Position numbers and translations under genes: made by a program
Notes under the pieces: generated by a model
Told to the model about the DNA's origin: nothing
The model's database searches: none
What the model saw: the letters and a program-made list of their open reading frames with translations, nothing else
Shown: one piece after another, positions 43,929 through 51,933 of the stretch
Layout of the letters: each line of letters begins with the position of its first letter
Position numbering within the stretch: position 1 is the stretch's first letter
NCBI RefSeq assembly: GCF_900890425.1
Contig: NZ_CAAHFG010000001.1
Location: forward strand, 248,001-312,000
From: Pontiella desulfatans
GTDB taxonomy: Bacteria > Verrucomicrobiota > Kiritimatiellia > Kiritimatiellales > Pontiellaceae
Direction of reading: 5' to 3'
Length of the DNA stretch: 64,000 nucleotides

Positions 43929-44606
43929 ATGTCGAAAATGAAGCTTTGCGCCCTTTGCGTTCTTTTGTGGCAGTTCGTTGTTCCTGCGCTGGCACTCGAT
44001 ACGTTGGCCTTGCTGGGGACAGGGCCATCCAAAACGCTGTTGCAGGACAAGAAGCCGATCGTTGCCGAAGCCAAGGGTTCCGTGCCGGTCAATTTCGATG
44101 CGGCACTGCACGTGCTCCGGCACCCGGATTTCATAACCCATGTCCAGGACGCCTACTGCGAACTGATCGACGAGGACGGCACGCCGGAATTCACCATCCA
44201 GAAAACCTCCACCAACACCTATTTTTACGTGAACCGCAAGGATGAGCGAACCGACATCACGGAGGTGGTGCGCCGGGAAACAGTGGAAGGTTGCTTCGAC
44301 ATCATCCTCTATTCCGCCGGCAAACGGTTCTTCGGGGCCTACCAGGCCTTGATCCATATCCAGGTGCTGAAGGAGGGCGAAAACAACTCAACCTATGTGG
44401 CGTCCGTCTACGCCTATCCCGAAAACGCCTTCAATCGTTTTTTCGCGCGCCACCTCGGTGTGGTGGAACGCTACTTCAAAAAGAAGACCGGCCACATGTC
44501 CGAGATCGTCACCACCATCACCAGCAGTTTGTGCGAAGAGGAAGTGCAGCCTGCGCTACGCGCCGGCTTTCAGCAAGGACTGCCCGCCGGGGAAGCCGGC
44601 TCGTAG
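43929..44606 (+). CDS. exported protein of unknown function with palindrome-derived ends
   Basis: This 225-residue exported protein has a signal peptide (cleavage near ALA, residue 22). The middle (about 60-195) looks like a lipid-binding-type fold, with YAYPENAFNRFFARHLGVVERYFKKKTG. I do not recognise a named family. Two parts come from palindromes. The hydrophobic signal-peptide core (residues 6-15, LCALCVLLW) is encoded by the right arm of a family-A element. The last 19 residues (from about 207) together with the stop codon come from the hairpin at 44548. It lies 23 bp after the PHP-GT gene. Confidence 0.7.
   Translation: MSKMKLCALCVLLWQFVVPALALDTLALLGTGPSKTLLQDKKPIVAEAKGSVPVNFDAALHVLRHPDFITHVQDAYCELIDEDGTPEFTIQKTSTNTYFYVNRKDERTDITEVVRRETVEGCFDIILYSAGKRFFGAYQALIHIQVLKEGENNSTYVASVYAYPENAFNRFFARHLGVVERYFKKKTGHMSEIVTTITSSLCEEEVQPALRAGFQQGLPAGEAGS
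43944..43971. repeat. half copy of a family-A palindrome inside a signal-peptide coding region
   Basis: CTTTGCGCCCTTTGCGTTC and the following TTTTGTGGC match the right arm of family A. No left arm is visible upstream, so this is a half element. Confidence 0.6.
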
Positions 44607-44615
44607 CGCAGGCTT
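44548..44615. repeat. long hairpin spanning the ends of two convergent genes
   Basis: The left arm (AGCCTGCGCTACG, then GCCGGCTT) pairs with the right arm (AAGCCGGC, then CGTAGCGCAGGCT). It covers the final codons of the plus-strand gene and reaches the stop of the minus-strand DUF3108 gene. It could act as a terminator for both. Confidence 0.85.
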
Positions 44616-45580
44616 TACTTTGCCGCCACCTTTTTCGGCGTTCCGAACGAACGGCCTTCGATGCTTTCGAGATGGCAGCGGATATAGCCAACCGGGCGTT
44701 TGTAGTTCATCCGCAGGGGAATCATCGACCAGTCGGGCGACTGGTTGGCGAGCTCGACCAGGTTTGAATCCCCGGAGGTTTCCGCCAGCTCGGAAAAGGG
44801 AACACCCCACAGGGTCATGTCGCCGGCCTTGCCTTCGGCCTCCGGTGCCAGGCTGACATCGACGCGCAACGATTCCAGTTTCTTGTTGATCGGCTTCACC
44901 TTGAACGTTTCCCTCGAGCTTGCGGCGGCAAAGGGCTTCACCTCGCCGGCCACGTTGAAATAGACGCGGAAGTCGGACGCGTGCGTCAGTTTTTCCTCCT
45001 TGCCGAGGTAGACGTTCGACATGCGCCGCAACGTGGCAGCCACGGCATTGCTTTGCTCCAGCAGCTCGTCGGCGTTTTCCAACTCCGTCTTGCGTTCGCC
45101 GGTGTGGTGGTCGAGCTTGAAATAATCGATGCCGCCATCTTTCACCGCATAGTAGTCGCGGTAGTATTCATGCTTGGGATCCTTGAAGAAGGGATTCAGG
45201 TATTCGTCGGCATCCTTGTAGTAAATCATGGTCTGGAGGCCGGGGTCCGACATGACGGCAACCATCTTGTTATGGATCGAAATGCGGCCGCGCTTGCCGG
45301 ACGCCGGATCGTCGCGTGTGTCGAAGCGGACTTCGGAATAGTAGGCCGGAACCACTTCGCCCTCATCGTTCAGCCATTCGCCTTGCACCGAGTAGGAACG
45401 CGCCTCGCCGATGCGCAGCAGCTTGAGGCCTAACACATGGTAGGAGATTTGGTAGGTGAGCTCCACACCTGCTTTGGTGGCTGTGAAACGTTCCGGGATG
45501 GCAAGGTTGGGTGCCTTGGCAACGGCCGAACTGCAAACCACTAATACGGCCCAAACAATACGCTCACATCGTCTTCGCAT
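44615..45580 (-). CDS. DUF3108-family exported protein
   Basis: This 321-residue exported protein has a signal peptide (cleavage near AVA/KAP, residue 20). DUF3108 features include ATKAGVELTYQISYHVLG, EARSYSVQG and the domain end VRVDVSLAPEAEGKAGDMTLWGVPF. DUF3108 proteins are periplasmic beta-rich proteins, sometimes linked to lipid or glycan transport. The start at 45580 (MRRRCER) is preferred because GGGG precedes it; an ATG four codons upstream is possible. It is convergent with the gene at 43929 and divergent from the acetyltransferase at 45636. Function unknown. Confidence 0.75.
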   Translation of the reverse strand: MRRRCERIVWAVLVVCSSAVAKAPNLAIPERFTATKAGVELTYQISYHVLGLKLLRIGEARSYSVQGEWLNDEGEVVPAYYSEVRFDTRDDPASGKRGRISIHNKMVAVMSDPGLQTMIYYKDADEYLNPFFKDPKHEYYRDYYAVKDGGIDYFKLDHHTGERKTELENADELLEQSNAVAATLRRMSNVYLGKEEKLTHASDFRVYFNVAGEVKPFAAASSRETFKVKPINKKLESLRVDVSLAPEAEGKAGDMTLWGVPFSELAETSGDSNLVELANQSPDWSMIPLRMNYKRPVGYIRCHLESIEGRSFGTPKKVAAK

Positions 45581-45635
45581 AATGACCCCCATAAAAATAA
45601 ACGGCGCATTTATATGCGACCGGTGTTAGGAGAAA

Positions 45636-46337
45636 ATGAGCGATAATGATCTCAATCTACCCACGGCGCCCGGCGTGGAAAAACGCAGGGGATGCAAGGC
45701 GCGTCAATACAAGCCCTCCGACCGCGAGGCCATCCGGCGCATCTGCTGCGAAACGGGCTTCATGGGCAAGCCGGTCGATCCGCTTTATTCCGACCGCAAT
45801 GCCTTCGCCGACTTTTTTACCGGCTACTATACCGACTTTGAGCCCGAGTACTGCATCGTGGCCGAGAGCGACGAAGGGGAGGTGGTTGGCTACCTCATCA
45901 CGGCGACCGATTTCAAACGCTATCCCCGCCGCCAGGCCTGGGTGGTGCTGCGCAACATTCCCTCCGTCATTTGGAAAATGGTCGCCGGGCGGTATGGCAA
46001 GAGCGATTTCACCTTCCTGGGCTGGCTGTTGCGCAAGGCCGGCAAGGAGACGCCCGATGCGCCGAAGAATGCCGCGCATTTCCACGTGAATATCCTGCCC
46101 GGGTGGCGGGGCGAGGCCGGGCGGCCTATGCTCATCCTGTTCCTGCGCTCCATCCCCAAGTGGGGCATCGGGCTGATGTATGGCCAGATGCAGGTCTATG
46201 GATCGCGCCGCGCGGAAAAACTGTTCGCCCGCTTCGGCTTCCACATCTACGACAAACGCACCGTCACCAAGTTCGAGCGCTTCGGCGTCACCGGCGTCGA
46301 AGTCGCCACTCTCGTGCGCGACTTTTCGACCGACTAA
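45636..46337 (+). CDS. GNAT-like acetyltransferase
   Basis: This 233-residue protein resembles a GNAT-family acyltransferase. KARQYKPSDREAIRRICCETG starts the domain, AESDEGEVVGYLITATD forms the central strands and AAHFHVNILPGWRGEAGRPMLILFL is the CoA-binding motif A. The region about 95-140 is an insert compared with minimal GNATs. The start follows TTAGGAGAAA. The acceptor is unknown; it sits between envelope-related genes, so a role in glycan or lipid acylation is possible. Confidence 0.75.
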   Translation: MSDNDLNLPTAPGVEKRRGCKARQYKPSDREAIRRICCETGFMGKPVDPLYSDRNAFADFFTGYYTDFEPEYCIVAESDEGEVVGYLITATDFKRYPRRQAWVVLRNIPSVIWKMVAGRYGKSDFTFLGWLLRKAGKETPDAPKNAAHFHVNILPGWRGEAGRPMLILFLRSIPKWGIGLMYGQMQVYGSRRAEKLFARFGFHIYDKRTVTKFERFGVTGVEVATLVRDFSTD

Positions 46338-46343
46338 CTATGC

Positions 46344-46418
46344 AACCACGAAATACACTCAATACACGAAAGTGGTGCCGCAATTCTGGTTTTCGTGTGT
46401 TTAGTGTATTTCGTGGTT
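46344..46418. repeat. family-A intergenic palindrome
   Basis: AACCACGAAATACACTCAAT pairs imperfectly with GTGTATTTCGTGGTT. It begins 7 bp after the acetyltransferase stop. A second copy follows at 46470. Confidence 0.8.
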
Positions 46419-46469
46419 CAATATTGCTCCGGCGATTAAACATTGTGAATTCTCAGCAGGGAAGGTTTG

Positions 46470-46539
46470 GCCACGAAAGAGCGCATAGAACTCAGAACCA
46501 TATGGAGAATTCCTTGTTATCCTTGCGTTCTCTTGTGGC
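46470..46539. repeat. family-A intergenic palindrome, tandem neighbour
   Basis: GCCACGAAAGAGCGCATAGA pairs imperfectly with CTTGCGTTCTCTTGTGGC. With the copy at 46344 it fills most of the 253-bp gap before the deacetylase-like gene. Confidence 0.8.
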
Positions 46540-46590
46540 AAATAAATCCCGATATTTAGCCGCCGTATCTATAAGAAAGTGGTTCAGGTA

Positions 46591-47313
46591 ATGAAACCAA
46601 AGTTGGTGGTGAGTTTCCACGATCTCCATCCGGGGTCGATGGCCTGTTGCGACCGGTTCCTGAATCGGCTCGCGGCACTCGGTGTGCCGGAGGCCTCCTT
46701 GCTCGTGGTGCCGAACTGGTACGGCGAAGCCCCGTTGAGCGAACACCCGGATTTCTGCGAATGGCTGCGCGGGCTCCCGCACGACATCAGCCTGCATGGC
46801 TGCACCCATGTGGCCGGGCACCGCCCCGAAAAGCCGCTCGAATGGTTGATGGCCAACAAATATACCGCCGGGGAAGGGGAGTTCTATAAACTCTCCCTGC
46901 CCGAGGCCGACCACCTGATGTTCCAGGGGCTGGAAATCTTCCGGGAGGTGGGCATCGAGGCCAACGGGTTCATTGCACCGGCGTGGCTGATCCAGGACGA
47001 CCATATCCCGTTGGTTGGCAAGCTTGGTCTCGACTATTGCGTGACCTTCAAAAAAATCTACGACATGAACCGGCTCGACATCCTGCGCGCCCCGGTGCTC
47101 TGCACCACATCGCGCACCGGGTTGCGCCGCGCCCTCACCCGGCAGGTCGTTTCCATGCTGGCCAGCAAACATGCGCACGAAGACATCCTCCGCATCGCCG
47201 TCCATCCCATCGACTTCCGGTTCCCGGAAATCGAAAACTTCATCCATGGCCTCATCGCCCGCACCCTCGAAACCCGCGAACCCACCACCTACGCCAAACT
47301 AGTCGCGCATTAG
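46591..47313 (+). CDS. DUF2334-type polysaccharide-deacetylase-like protein
   Basis: This 240-residue protein has the NodB/polysaccharide-deacetylase-like fold of DUF2334. The first metal-binding motif is visible in LVVSFHDLHPG, the second in ISLHGCTHVAG (H-x3-H type) and a further His in ILRIAVHPIDFRF. No signal peptide is present. The ATG at 46591 is preferred over an in-frame GTG at 46579. Its 3' end overlaps the convergent flippase-like gene by 15 bp. The substrate is unknown, but the neighbouring glycosyltransferase suggests a sugar with N-acyl groups. Confidence 0.8.
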   Translation: MKPKLVVSFHDLHPGSMACCDRFLNRLAALGVPEASLLVVPNWYGEAPLSEHPDFCEWLRGLPHDISLHGCTHVAGHRPEKPLEWLMANKYTAGEGEFYKLSLPEADHLMFQGLEIFREVGIEANGFIAPAWLIQDDHIPLVGKLGLDYCVTFKKIYDMNRLDILRAPVLCTTSRTGLRRALTRQVVSMLASKHAHEDILRIAVHPIDFRFPEIENFIHGLIARTLETREPTTYAKLVAH

Positions 47314-48321
47314 CTTCCTGAACGTGGCCGCGAAGACGGCGCCGCCGAAGAGAAGGTAGAAGTGGTACGTAAAGATGCGCCACAGCAGGATGGCGACGCC
47401 GACGAGGTGCGTCGGCATCAGCTGGGGCAGGGCCAGGGCGGCGAGCAGCTCGACGCTGCCGCCTCCGCCGGGTGCGACGACCAGCATCGATATCATAAAG
47501 AGCGTACCCTGCATCATGATCAGCGGCAGGGGATTGACGGGGATGCCAAGCAGCCAGATGGCGAACGGCAGGATGCTGTAGCGGGCGGTAAACTGCAGGG
47601 CACTGAGCATAAAGTTGATCAGCAGCACCCCTCGGTGGTTTCTGAAAATGAGGGCGGTCGCGGTTTTGCCCTGCCGGAAACCATGCAGTGCTTTCTGGCG
47701 GGCAAGGCGGATGCGCCCGGCCACGCGGTGCTTCTGCATCTGTTCGTTCTTCTTCACCGACTGGAACATCCGTTTGCGCAGGGCATAAACGGCAATAGGA
47801 ATCAGCAAGAGGAGCAACCACAGTGGGTTCCAGGTCCTGGCAAGCGAGGTTTTGTCGAAGGAGAGGTATTGGAGCAGGGCATAAAGTGCAAACGGAGTGA
47901 TGCTGACAAAGAACAGGAGATCGAGGAAGACGTCGGCGGCAAGCAGTGATCCGCCATGTACAAACGAGATGCCCGACCTTTTCAGGAAGCCCAGTCGTAC
48001 GGCTGTACCGCCGACTCCCCCGGGCGAAGCCATCACGCCAAATTCGGACGACACGGCGATCGACCAGGCGCGGCGCAGGCTCAACGGGTTTCCGATGCAG
48101 CGGCACATGAGCCAGAAGCGCAGGCCGTTACACGTCCATGAAACCAACACGGGCAGGGCAAGCAATGGAACGAGCATCCAGTTGACCTGATTCTTGAGCT
48201 CGCCGACCGTCTCCGCATCGAGGGTGAAGAGCAGGACCAGGCTGGAAACCACCACCGTGATGACCAGGCCCTGGATCGCGATGATGGTAAACTTGCGGAG
48301 GTTGAGCTCGGCCTGTTTCAT
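47299..48321 (-). CDS. UPF0104 / lysylphosphatidylglycerol-synthase-TM-like integral membrane protein
   Basis: This 340-residue inner-membrane protein has about eight hydrophobic segments and belongs to the UPF0104/AglD-like family, related to the membrane part of lysylphosphatidylglycerol synthase. Family features include SSEFGVMASPGGVGGTAVRLGFLKRSG and VVAPGGGGSVELLAALALPQLMP. Related proteins act as lipid flippases or in glycolipid synthesis. It overlaps the glycosyltransferase gene upstream by 4 bp (ATGA), so the two form one operon. Together they may make and move a glycosylated lipid. Confidence 0.8.
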   Translation of the reverse strand: MKQAELNLRKFTIIAIQGLVITVVVSSLVLLFTLDAETVGELKNQVNWMLVPLLALPVLVSWTCNGLRFWLMCRCIGNPLSLRRAWSIAVSSEFGVMASPGGVGGTAVRLGFLKRSGISFVHGGSLLAADVFLDLLFFVSITPFALYALLQYLSFDKTSLARTWNPLWLLLLLIPIAVYALRKRMFQSVKKNEQMQKHRVAGRIRLARQKALHGFRQGKTATALIFRNHRGVLLINFMLSALQFTARYSILPFAIWLLGIPVNPLPLIMMQGTLFMISMLVVAPGGGGSVELLAALALPQLMPTHLVGVAILLWRIFTYHFYLLFGGAVFAATFRKLMRD

Positions 48322-49535
48322 CGACCAGTCGGTTCCAATGCTTGGAAGGTTTCTATGGGCTCGTTGGATGCCCCATGGTGTTCAGCCAATACAACCTCGT
48401 AGAGATCGACCAGCAAGCCGCAGGTGGTATCGCGGCCATAGTAGCGGATGACGCGCTCGCGCCGGGCATGGCGGTCTTCGAAATCCTCTTTGCGTTTGAG
48501 TTGCTCATCCACTGCGTTTTTCAGGGCGCGGGGCGTGGCTTCGGCGGCGAATACGGCATCGGGGTCATATTGCAGGGTGGAGTCGACCCCACCTCCTTTT
48601 ACGGCAACCACCGGTGCGCCGCAGGCCTGCGCTTCGAGCGAAACCAATCCGTATGTCTCGTTGGTGCCGGGATGCACGAACACATCCGCCGCGGAATAAA
48701 AGACGGACAGCAGCTCCGGGCTGTTGCAGTAGGGATGCCAGATGATGTTGCGGTTTTCCCAGGCGGCCAGGCGGACGAGGTCGCCCTGTTCGCCGTCGCC
48801 GACCATCAGCAGGACGACGTTGTCCTGTTCCGCGAACAGTTTCATCATTTCGGTAAGCGGAACAACATTTTTCTCGCGCGCCATGCGCCCAACATAAAGG
48901 AGGAGCTTGGTGTCTTCACCTACACCGAGGTCGTTGAGTACTCCCGACCGCTGTTCAACGGGGTGGAAGCGCTCAATGTCGGTGCCCAGCGGTACTTGGA
49001 TCACCCGCTTGATCCCGAGCTTGATCAGGAGTTTGCGTCCTTTGCGGGTGGCCTCGATCGTGGCGGCCATGTGGTTGTAGAGCCGCAAGAGGTAGGAATT
49101 GATCACCTGGATGGAAACCAGGCCGATGTATTTACCGAAGTATTTGGTGATGGTGCGACCGGCGGCGCGGGGATAGTCGCTGTGGTAATAGGCCACCACC
49201 GGGATGTTCAGCCGTTTGGCAATGCTTTGCACGATCCACGCGGTCTGGCAGGGGTCGCCCACTTCGATGATGTTGGGTTGCTCGGCTTTGATGATCTTTT
49301 TGATGCGCAAGGGGGAAAGGAGGAGACGGTAGCTTTTAGACCCAATGACGGGGAGCGATTTGACTTCGTGGATACGCGTGCAACCCTCCGTCCTGACCGC
49401 ATTGCGGTGGGAGGGAACAATCAGAACATGCTCGATGTCGGGCTGGGTGGCGTAGTAGCGCGCCTTGTCGTCGATGTAGCGCTTCACCCCGCCGCTCAAT
49501 GCACTGTAGAATTGGACGATGTCGCAGACTTTCAT
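48318..49535 (-). CDS. GT4-family glycosyltransferase
   Basis: This 405-residue GT-B fold enzyme has both expected domains. The N-terminal part has YSALSGGVKRYIDDKARYY and EVGDPCQTAWIVQSIAKRL. The C-terminal part has the donor site LLLYVGRMAREKNVVPLTEM and the E-x7-E motif in PGTNETYGLVSLEAQACGAP. It probably transfers a nucleotide-activated sugar to a lipid or glycan. It is the first gene of the pair with the flippase-like protein. Confidence 0.9.
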   Translation of the reverse strand: MKVCDIVQFYSALSGGVKRYIDDKARYYATQPDIEHVLIVPSHRNAVRTEGCTRIHEVKSLPVIGSKSYRLLLSPLRIKKIIKAEQPNIIEVGDPCQTAWIVQSIAKRLNIPVVAYYHSDYPRAAGRTITKYFGKYIGLVSIQVINSYLLRLYNHMAATIEATRKGRKLLIKLGIKRVIQVPLGTDIERFHPVEQRSGVLNDLGVGEDTKLLLYVGRMAREKNVVPLTEMMKLFAEQDNVVLLMVGDGEQGDLVRLAAWENRNIIWHPYCNSPELLSVFYSAADVFVHPGTNETYGLVSLEAQACGAPVVAVKGGGVDSTLQYDPDAVFAAEATPRALKNAVDEQLKRKEDFEDRHARRERVIRYYGRDTTCGLLVDLYEVVLAEHHGASNEPIETFQALEPTGR

Positions 49536-49716
49536 AATCTGCGCTCAGGATGGGCTACCCGCGTTAGGGGATCGCAAGCGCAGGATTATGCTTATGTGAG
49601 CGGCTGGTGGTTTCGCCAGGCCTGATCCGGCGGCGGTACCATCCGCCCGCTTGCAGGGGGTGTTGTTTATACGCATTAGCTTGGAGTTGCGGGGGCGGGG
49701 ATGCTAAAGAGAACGG

Positions 49717-49908
49717 ATGAAACTTCAACAGAACCAGCTTTATAAACAGGGCGAGGATTATATTCGCATTGTCGAGCTTGCCCGCTTGGCCGTCAGCTAC
49801 AAGACCATGAAAGATCCGGTCGATGGCGAAGGAACCACCCATCTCGTCACGAAAAAGGAGTTCTGCCGCCTGATCAAAGGCGCCGAGCTACTCGACTACG
49901 AGCCCTGA
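49717..49908 (+). CDS. small conserved-looking protein of unknown function
   Basis: This 63-residue soluble protein (MKLQQNQLYKQGEDYIRIVE) is rich in charged residues and has no signal peptide. It lies 9 bp before the GreA-like gene on the same strand, so the two are probably co-translated. I do not recognise it. YKTMKDPVDGEGTTHLVTKKEF looks like a small beta/alpha module. Confidence 0.55.
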   Translation: MKLQQNQLYKQGEDYIRIVELARLAVSYKTMKDPVDGEGTTHLVTKKEFCRLIKGAELLDYEP

Positions 49909-49917
49909 TTCCGTCCC

Positions 49918-50382
49918 ATGAAACAAGCGATTGTAGATGCGGTGATTGCGGCGTTGGAGCAGGAGCTGGCCTTGCGGTTGAACGCCAATGTCCAATCGAA
50001 CGCGGGGGCGGCGTTCAGTGCGGCCGGTGCGGAAAAGCAGCGCGACACGACCGGATACGAAGCGGCCCACCTTGCCCGGGGCCATGCCATGCACGCGATA
50101 CATCTCCGGCACCGGATCGATGAGCTCAAGGCCATGGAGGTCGAGGACTTCACGGGACAGGAGATTGATCTGGGTGCCATCGCCGAAGTGGAGATGGATG
50201 GTGCGGTCGATGGCTACATGCTGCTCAACTGCGGCGGCGGCACGGAGGTGGAAGTGGATGGGAAAACCATCACGGTCATCACGCCCGAATCGCCGCTGGG
50301 TTCGCGTTTGATGGGCAACATCGAAGCGGGCTTCATCGAGCTCCCCTCCGGCCTCGAAGGCATCATCCTCGATGTGTACTAA
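49918..50382 (+). CDS. GreA/GreB C-terminal-like domain protein
   Basis: This 154-residue protein resembles GreA-type transcription elongation factors. A helical N-terminal part (about 1-80) is followed by a C-terminal region like the GreA/B FKBP-type domain (ITVITPESPLGSRLMGNIEAG matches the family's VTPxSPxGxALLG). The N-terminal helices lack an obvious acidic tip pair as in true GreA. It may bind RNA polymerase as an accessory factor. The start lies 9 bp after the small gene at 49717. Confidence 0.65.
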   Translation: MKQAIVDAVIAALEQELALRLNANVQSNAGAAFSAAGAEKQRDTTGYEAAHLARGHAMHAIHLRHRIDELKAMEVEDFTGQEIDLGAIAEVEMDGAVDGYMLLNCGGGTEVEVDGKTITVITPESPLGSRLMGNIEAGFIELPSGLEGIILDVY

Positions 50383-50384
50383 AT

Positions 50385-50459
50385 AGCCACGAAGAGGCAC
50401 AAAAGGCACGAAGACCCATGCTTCTGGAAGTCTTGTGATTCTTGCGCCTCTTCGTGGCT
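50385..50459. repeat. family-A intergenic palindrome
   Basis: AGCCACGAAGAGGCACAAAA pairs with TTGCGCCTCTTCGTGGCT; the outer 13 bases are perfect. It fills the gap between the convergent GreA-like and tcdA genes, where it may also act as a terminator. Confidence 0.85.
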
Positions 50460-50463
50460 ATAC

Positions 50464-51267
50464 TTATTCCGGAAATGTGGTGAGGTCGTTGACGATGCGG
50501 GCGGCCATGGCGAAGCCGAAGCTGCCGGTTACGAAAGAGGCCGCGCCGAACCCGAACTGGCAGTCGAGCTGCTTGGGGCCTGCGCCCGCCGCGGGCTTCT
50601 CGAAGCAGACGCCGCCGTCGGGATGGGGATAGCGGATGGTTTCGGCGGAAAAGACGCAGGGGATGCCGAACTTCTTTTTATGGTGCAGGTGCATGCCGGG
50701 TATGTTTTTGCGCAGCTGCTTGCGGCAGGCGGCGAGCAGGGGGTCGTTATAGGAATCCCGCAGGTCGGTGGTCTGCACCTTGGACGGATCCACCCGGCCG
50801 CCGGCGCCGCCGGAGACGATCACCGGAATCCCCATGGTTTTGCATTGCGTAATCAGATGGATCTTGGCGTTTTTCTTGTCGATCGCATCAACGACATACG
50901 AAAGGCCGGGGGTGATCAGCTCGTCGGCGTTCTTGTCGGAATAAAATTCGCGGATCGGGGTGATGTTGCAACCGGGATTGATGAGCCCGATGCGCTCGGC
51001 GAGGATGTCGACCTTGGCGCGCCCGGCGGTGCCGGTCATGGCGTGGATCTGCCGGTTGGTGTTGGAAAAGCAGATGTCGTCCCAATCGACCAGCGTGAGG
51101 TTTCCAATGCCGCTGCGCGCCAGCGATTCGGCCACCCACGAGCCCACGCCGCCAATGCCGACAATCAGCACGTGCGCTTTTTGCAACGCCTCCATGGCCT
51201 CTTTTCCGTAGAGCCGGAAAAGCCCGCCGAAGCGATGTTCATATCCACCTGTTTCAATTTCGCTCAT
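50464..51267 (-). CDS. tcdA: tRNA threonylcarbamoyladenosine dehydratase TcdA (E1-like)
   Basis: This 267-residue E1-like enzyme would cyclise tRNA t6A37 using ATP. It has the nucleotide-binding loop VLIVGIGGVGSWVAESLARSG, the Rossmann acidic residue and Arg in DWDDICFSNTNRQ, and the Cys-containing segment of the family. LIADAID-like VVDAIDKKNAKIHLI and the C-terminal GSFGFAMAARIVNDL are also typical. An upstream frame exists but is encoded by the palindrome at 51272, so I take MSEIETGG at 51267 as the start, although no clear ribosome-binding site is seen. Housekeeping function; no link to neighbours. Confidence 0.88.
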   Translation of the reverse strand: MSEIETGGYEHRFGGLFRLYGKEAMEALQKAHVLIVGIGGVGSWVAESLARSGIGNLTLVDWDDICFSNTNRQIHAMTGTAGRAKVDILAERIGLINPGCNITPIREFYSDKNADELITPGLSYVVDAIDKKNAKIHLITQCKTMGIPVIVSGGAGGRVDPSKVQTTDLRDSYNDPLLAACRKQLRKNIPGMHLHHKKKFGIPCVFSAETIRYPHPDGGVCFEKPAAGAGPKQLDCQFGFGAASFVTGSFGFAMAARIVNDLTTFPE

Positions 51268-51271
51268 AAAA

Positions 51272-51333
51272 GTATGTAGTTCCGCCTTCAGGCCGTTCCT
51301 CTCGCATGGCCGCCTGAAGGCGGAACTACGTAC
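51272..51333. repeat. 22-bp-arm hairpin upstream of tcdA
   Basis: Arms of 22 bases containing GTAGTTCCGCCTTCAGGC and its complement (one mismatch) enclose an 18-nt loop. It sits immediately upstream of the tcdA start. Confidence 0.85.
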
Positions 51334-51473
51334 CTTATCCACCGGCAAAACAACGAGCTAAATTTTGCTCTAATGCGGCGACGTGCCTCGGAATCCCGCA
51401 CACCACTGCCTTCGCTCAGATCGTGATAGGAAAATAGTCGCGTTCCCAATCGGTCTGGTTGTATGTTGCGGCC

Positions 51474-51641
51474 ATGGAAAAAGAATGGGAAGTCCATGAA
51501 GATGTTGAACGGTACGGGGTTGATATTTCGTTGCTCCGTGCCAACCTGCGTCTTTCACCGGTCGAGCGTCTCCGTCGCCATGACCGCGCACTGACAACGA
51601 TGCAAAAGCTCCGCGTCGCCATGGAGAAAAAACGTGGCTGA
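51474..51641 (+). CDS. small helical protein, partner of a decayed nucleotidyltransferase
   Basis: This 55-residue protein starts MEKEWEVHEDVERYGVDIS and contains LSPVERLRRHDRALTTMQKLR, a pattern of small proteins that commonly precede a nucleotidyltransferase gene of the AbiEii/MNT-like class. An ATG five codons upstream is in frame but less likely. The frame is intact although the downstream partner has decayed. It overlaps the remnant by 8 bp. Function unknown; possibly a former toxin-antitoxin member. Confidence 0.6.
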   Translation: MEKEWEVHEDVERYGVDISLLRANLRLSPVERLRRHDRALTTMQKLRVAMEKKRG

Positions 51642-51865
51642 TCTAACGGACATCATCGAGCGGCTCATTGATGGCGACCCAGGATATTGATATCTGCTGT
51701 GACTTTTCGGAGGAAAATCTTCTCCGCCTCCAATCGGCGCTGGACGGACGCTCTTGCAGCATACTCCGGCTCGATGCGCTCATTAGATCCAAGCAGGCGA
51801 TGGGCCGTCCAAAGGATTTGGAAACCATAAAACAGCTTGAGGCGATTCAGCGGGAGAGGTTGTAG
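51634..51865 (+). pseudogene. decayed nucleotidyltransferase (two internal deletions)
   Basis: A GTG start encodes VADLTDIIERLIDGDPGY and then hits TGA. The next frame resumes as TQDIDICCDFSEENLLRLQSAL, then jumps to ILRLDALIRSKQAMGRPKDLE and ends at 51863-51865. Together these are the beginning, the metal-site strand and the C-terminus of a nucleotidyltransferase (the catalytic GG/GS motif is gone). At least two deletions removed the middle. An ATG at 51671 could still make a 64-residue fragment. Confidence 0.75.
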
Positions 51866-51933
51866 CGCCGGAACCCCGGGCGCTGTGCGACGATCCTTAT
51901 ATCCACCAGCAAAACGACGAGCCAAATGTTGCT

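Noticed and set aside
41428-44028. Very long open frame on the minus strand opposite the PHP-GT gene
   Set aside because: It is the shadow of a GC-rich gene; the plus-strand protein has clear domains and motifs, while the minus-strand translation has none.
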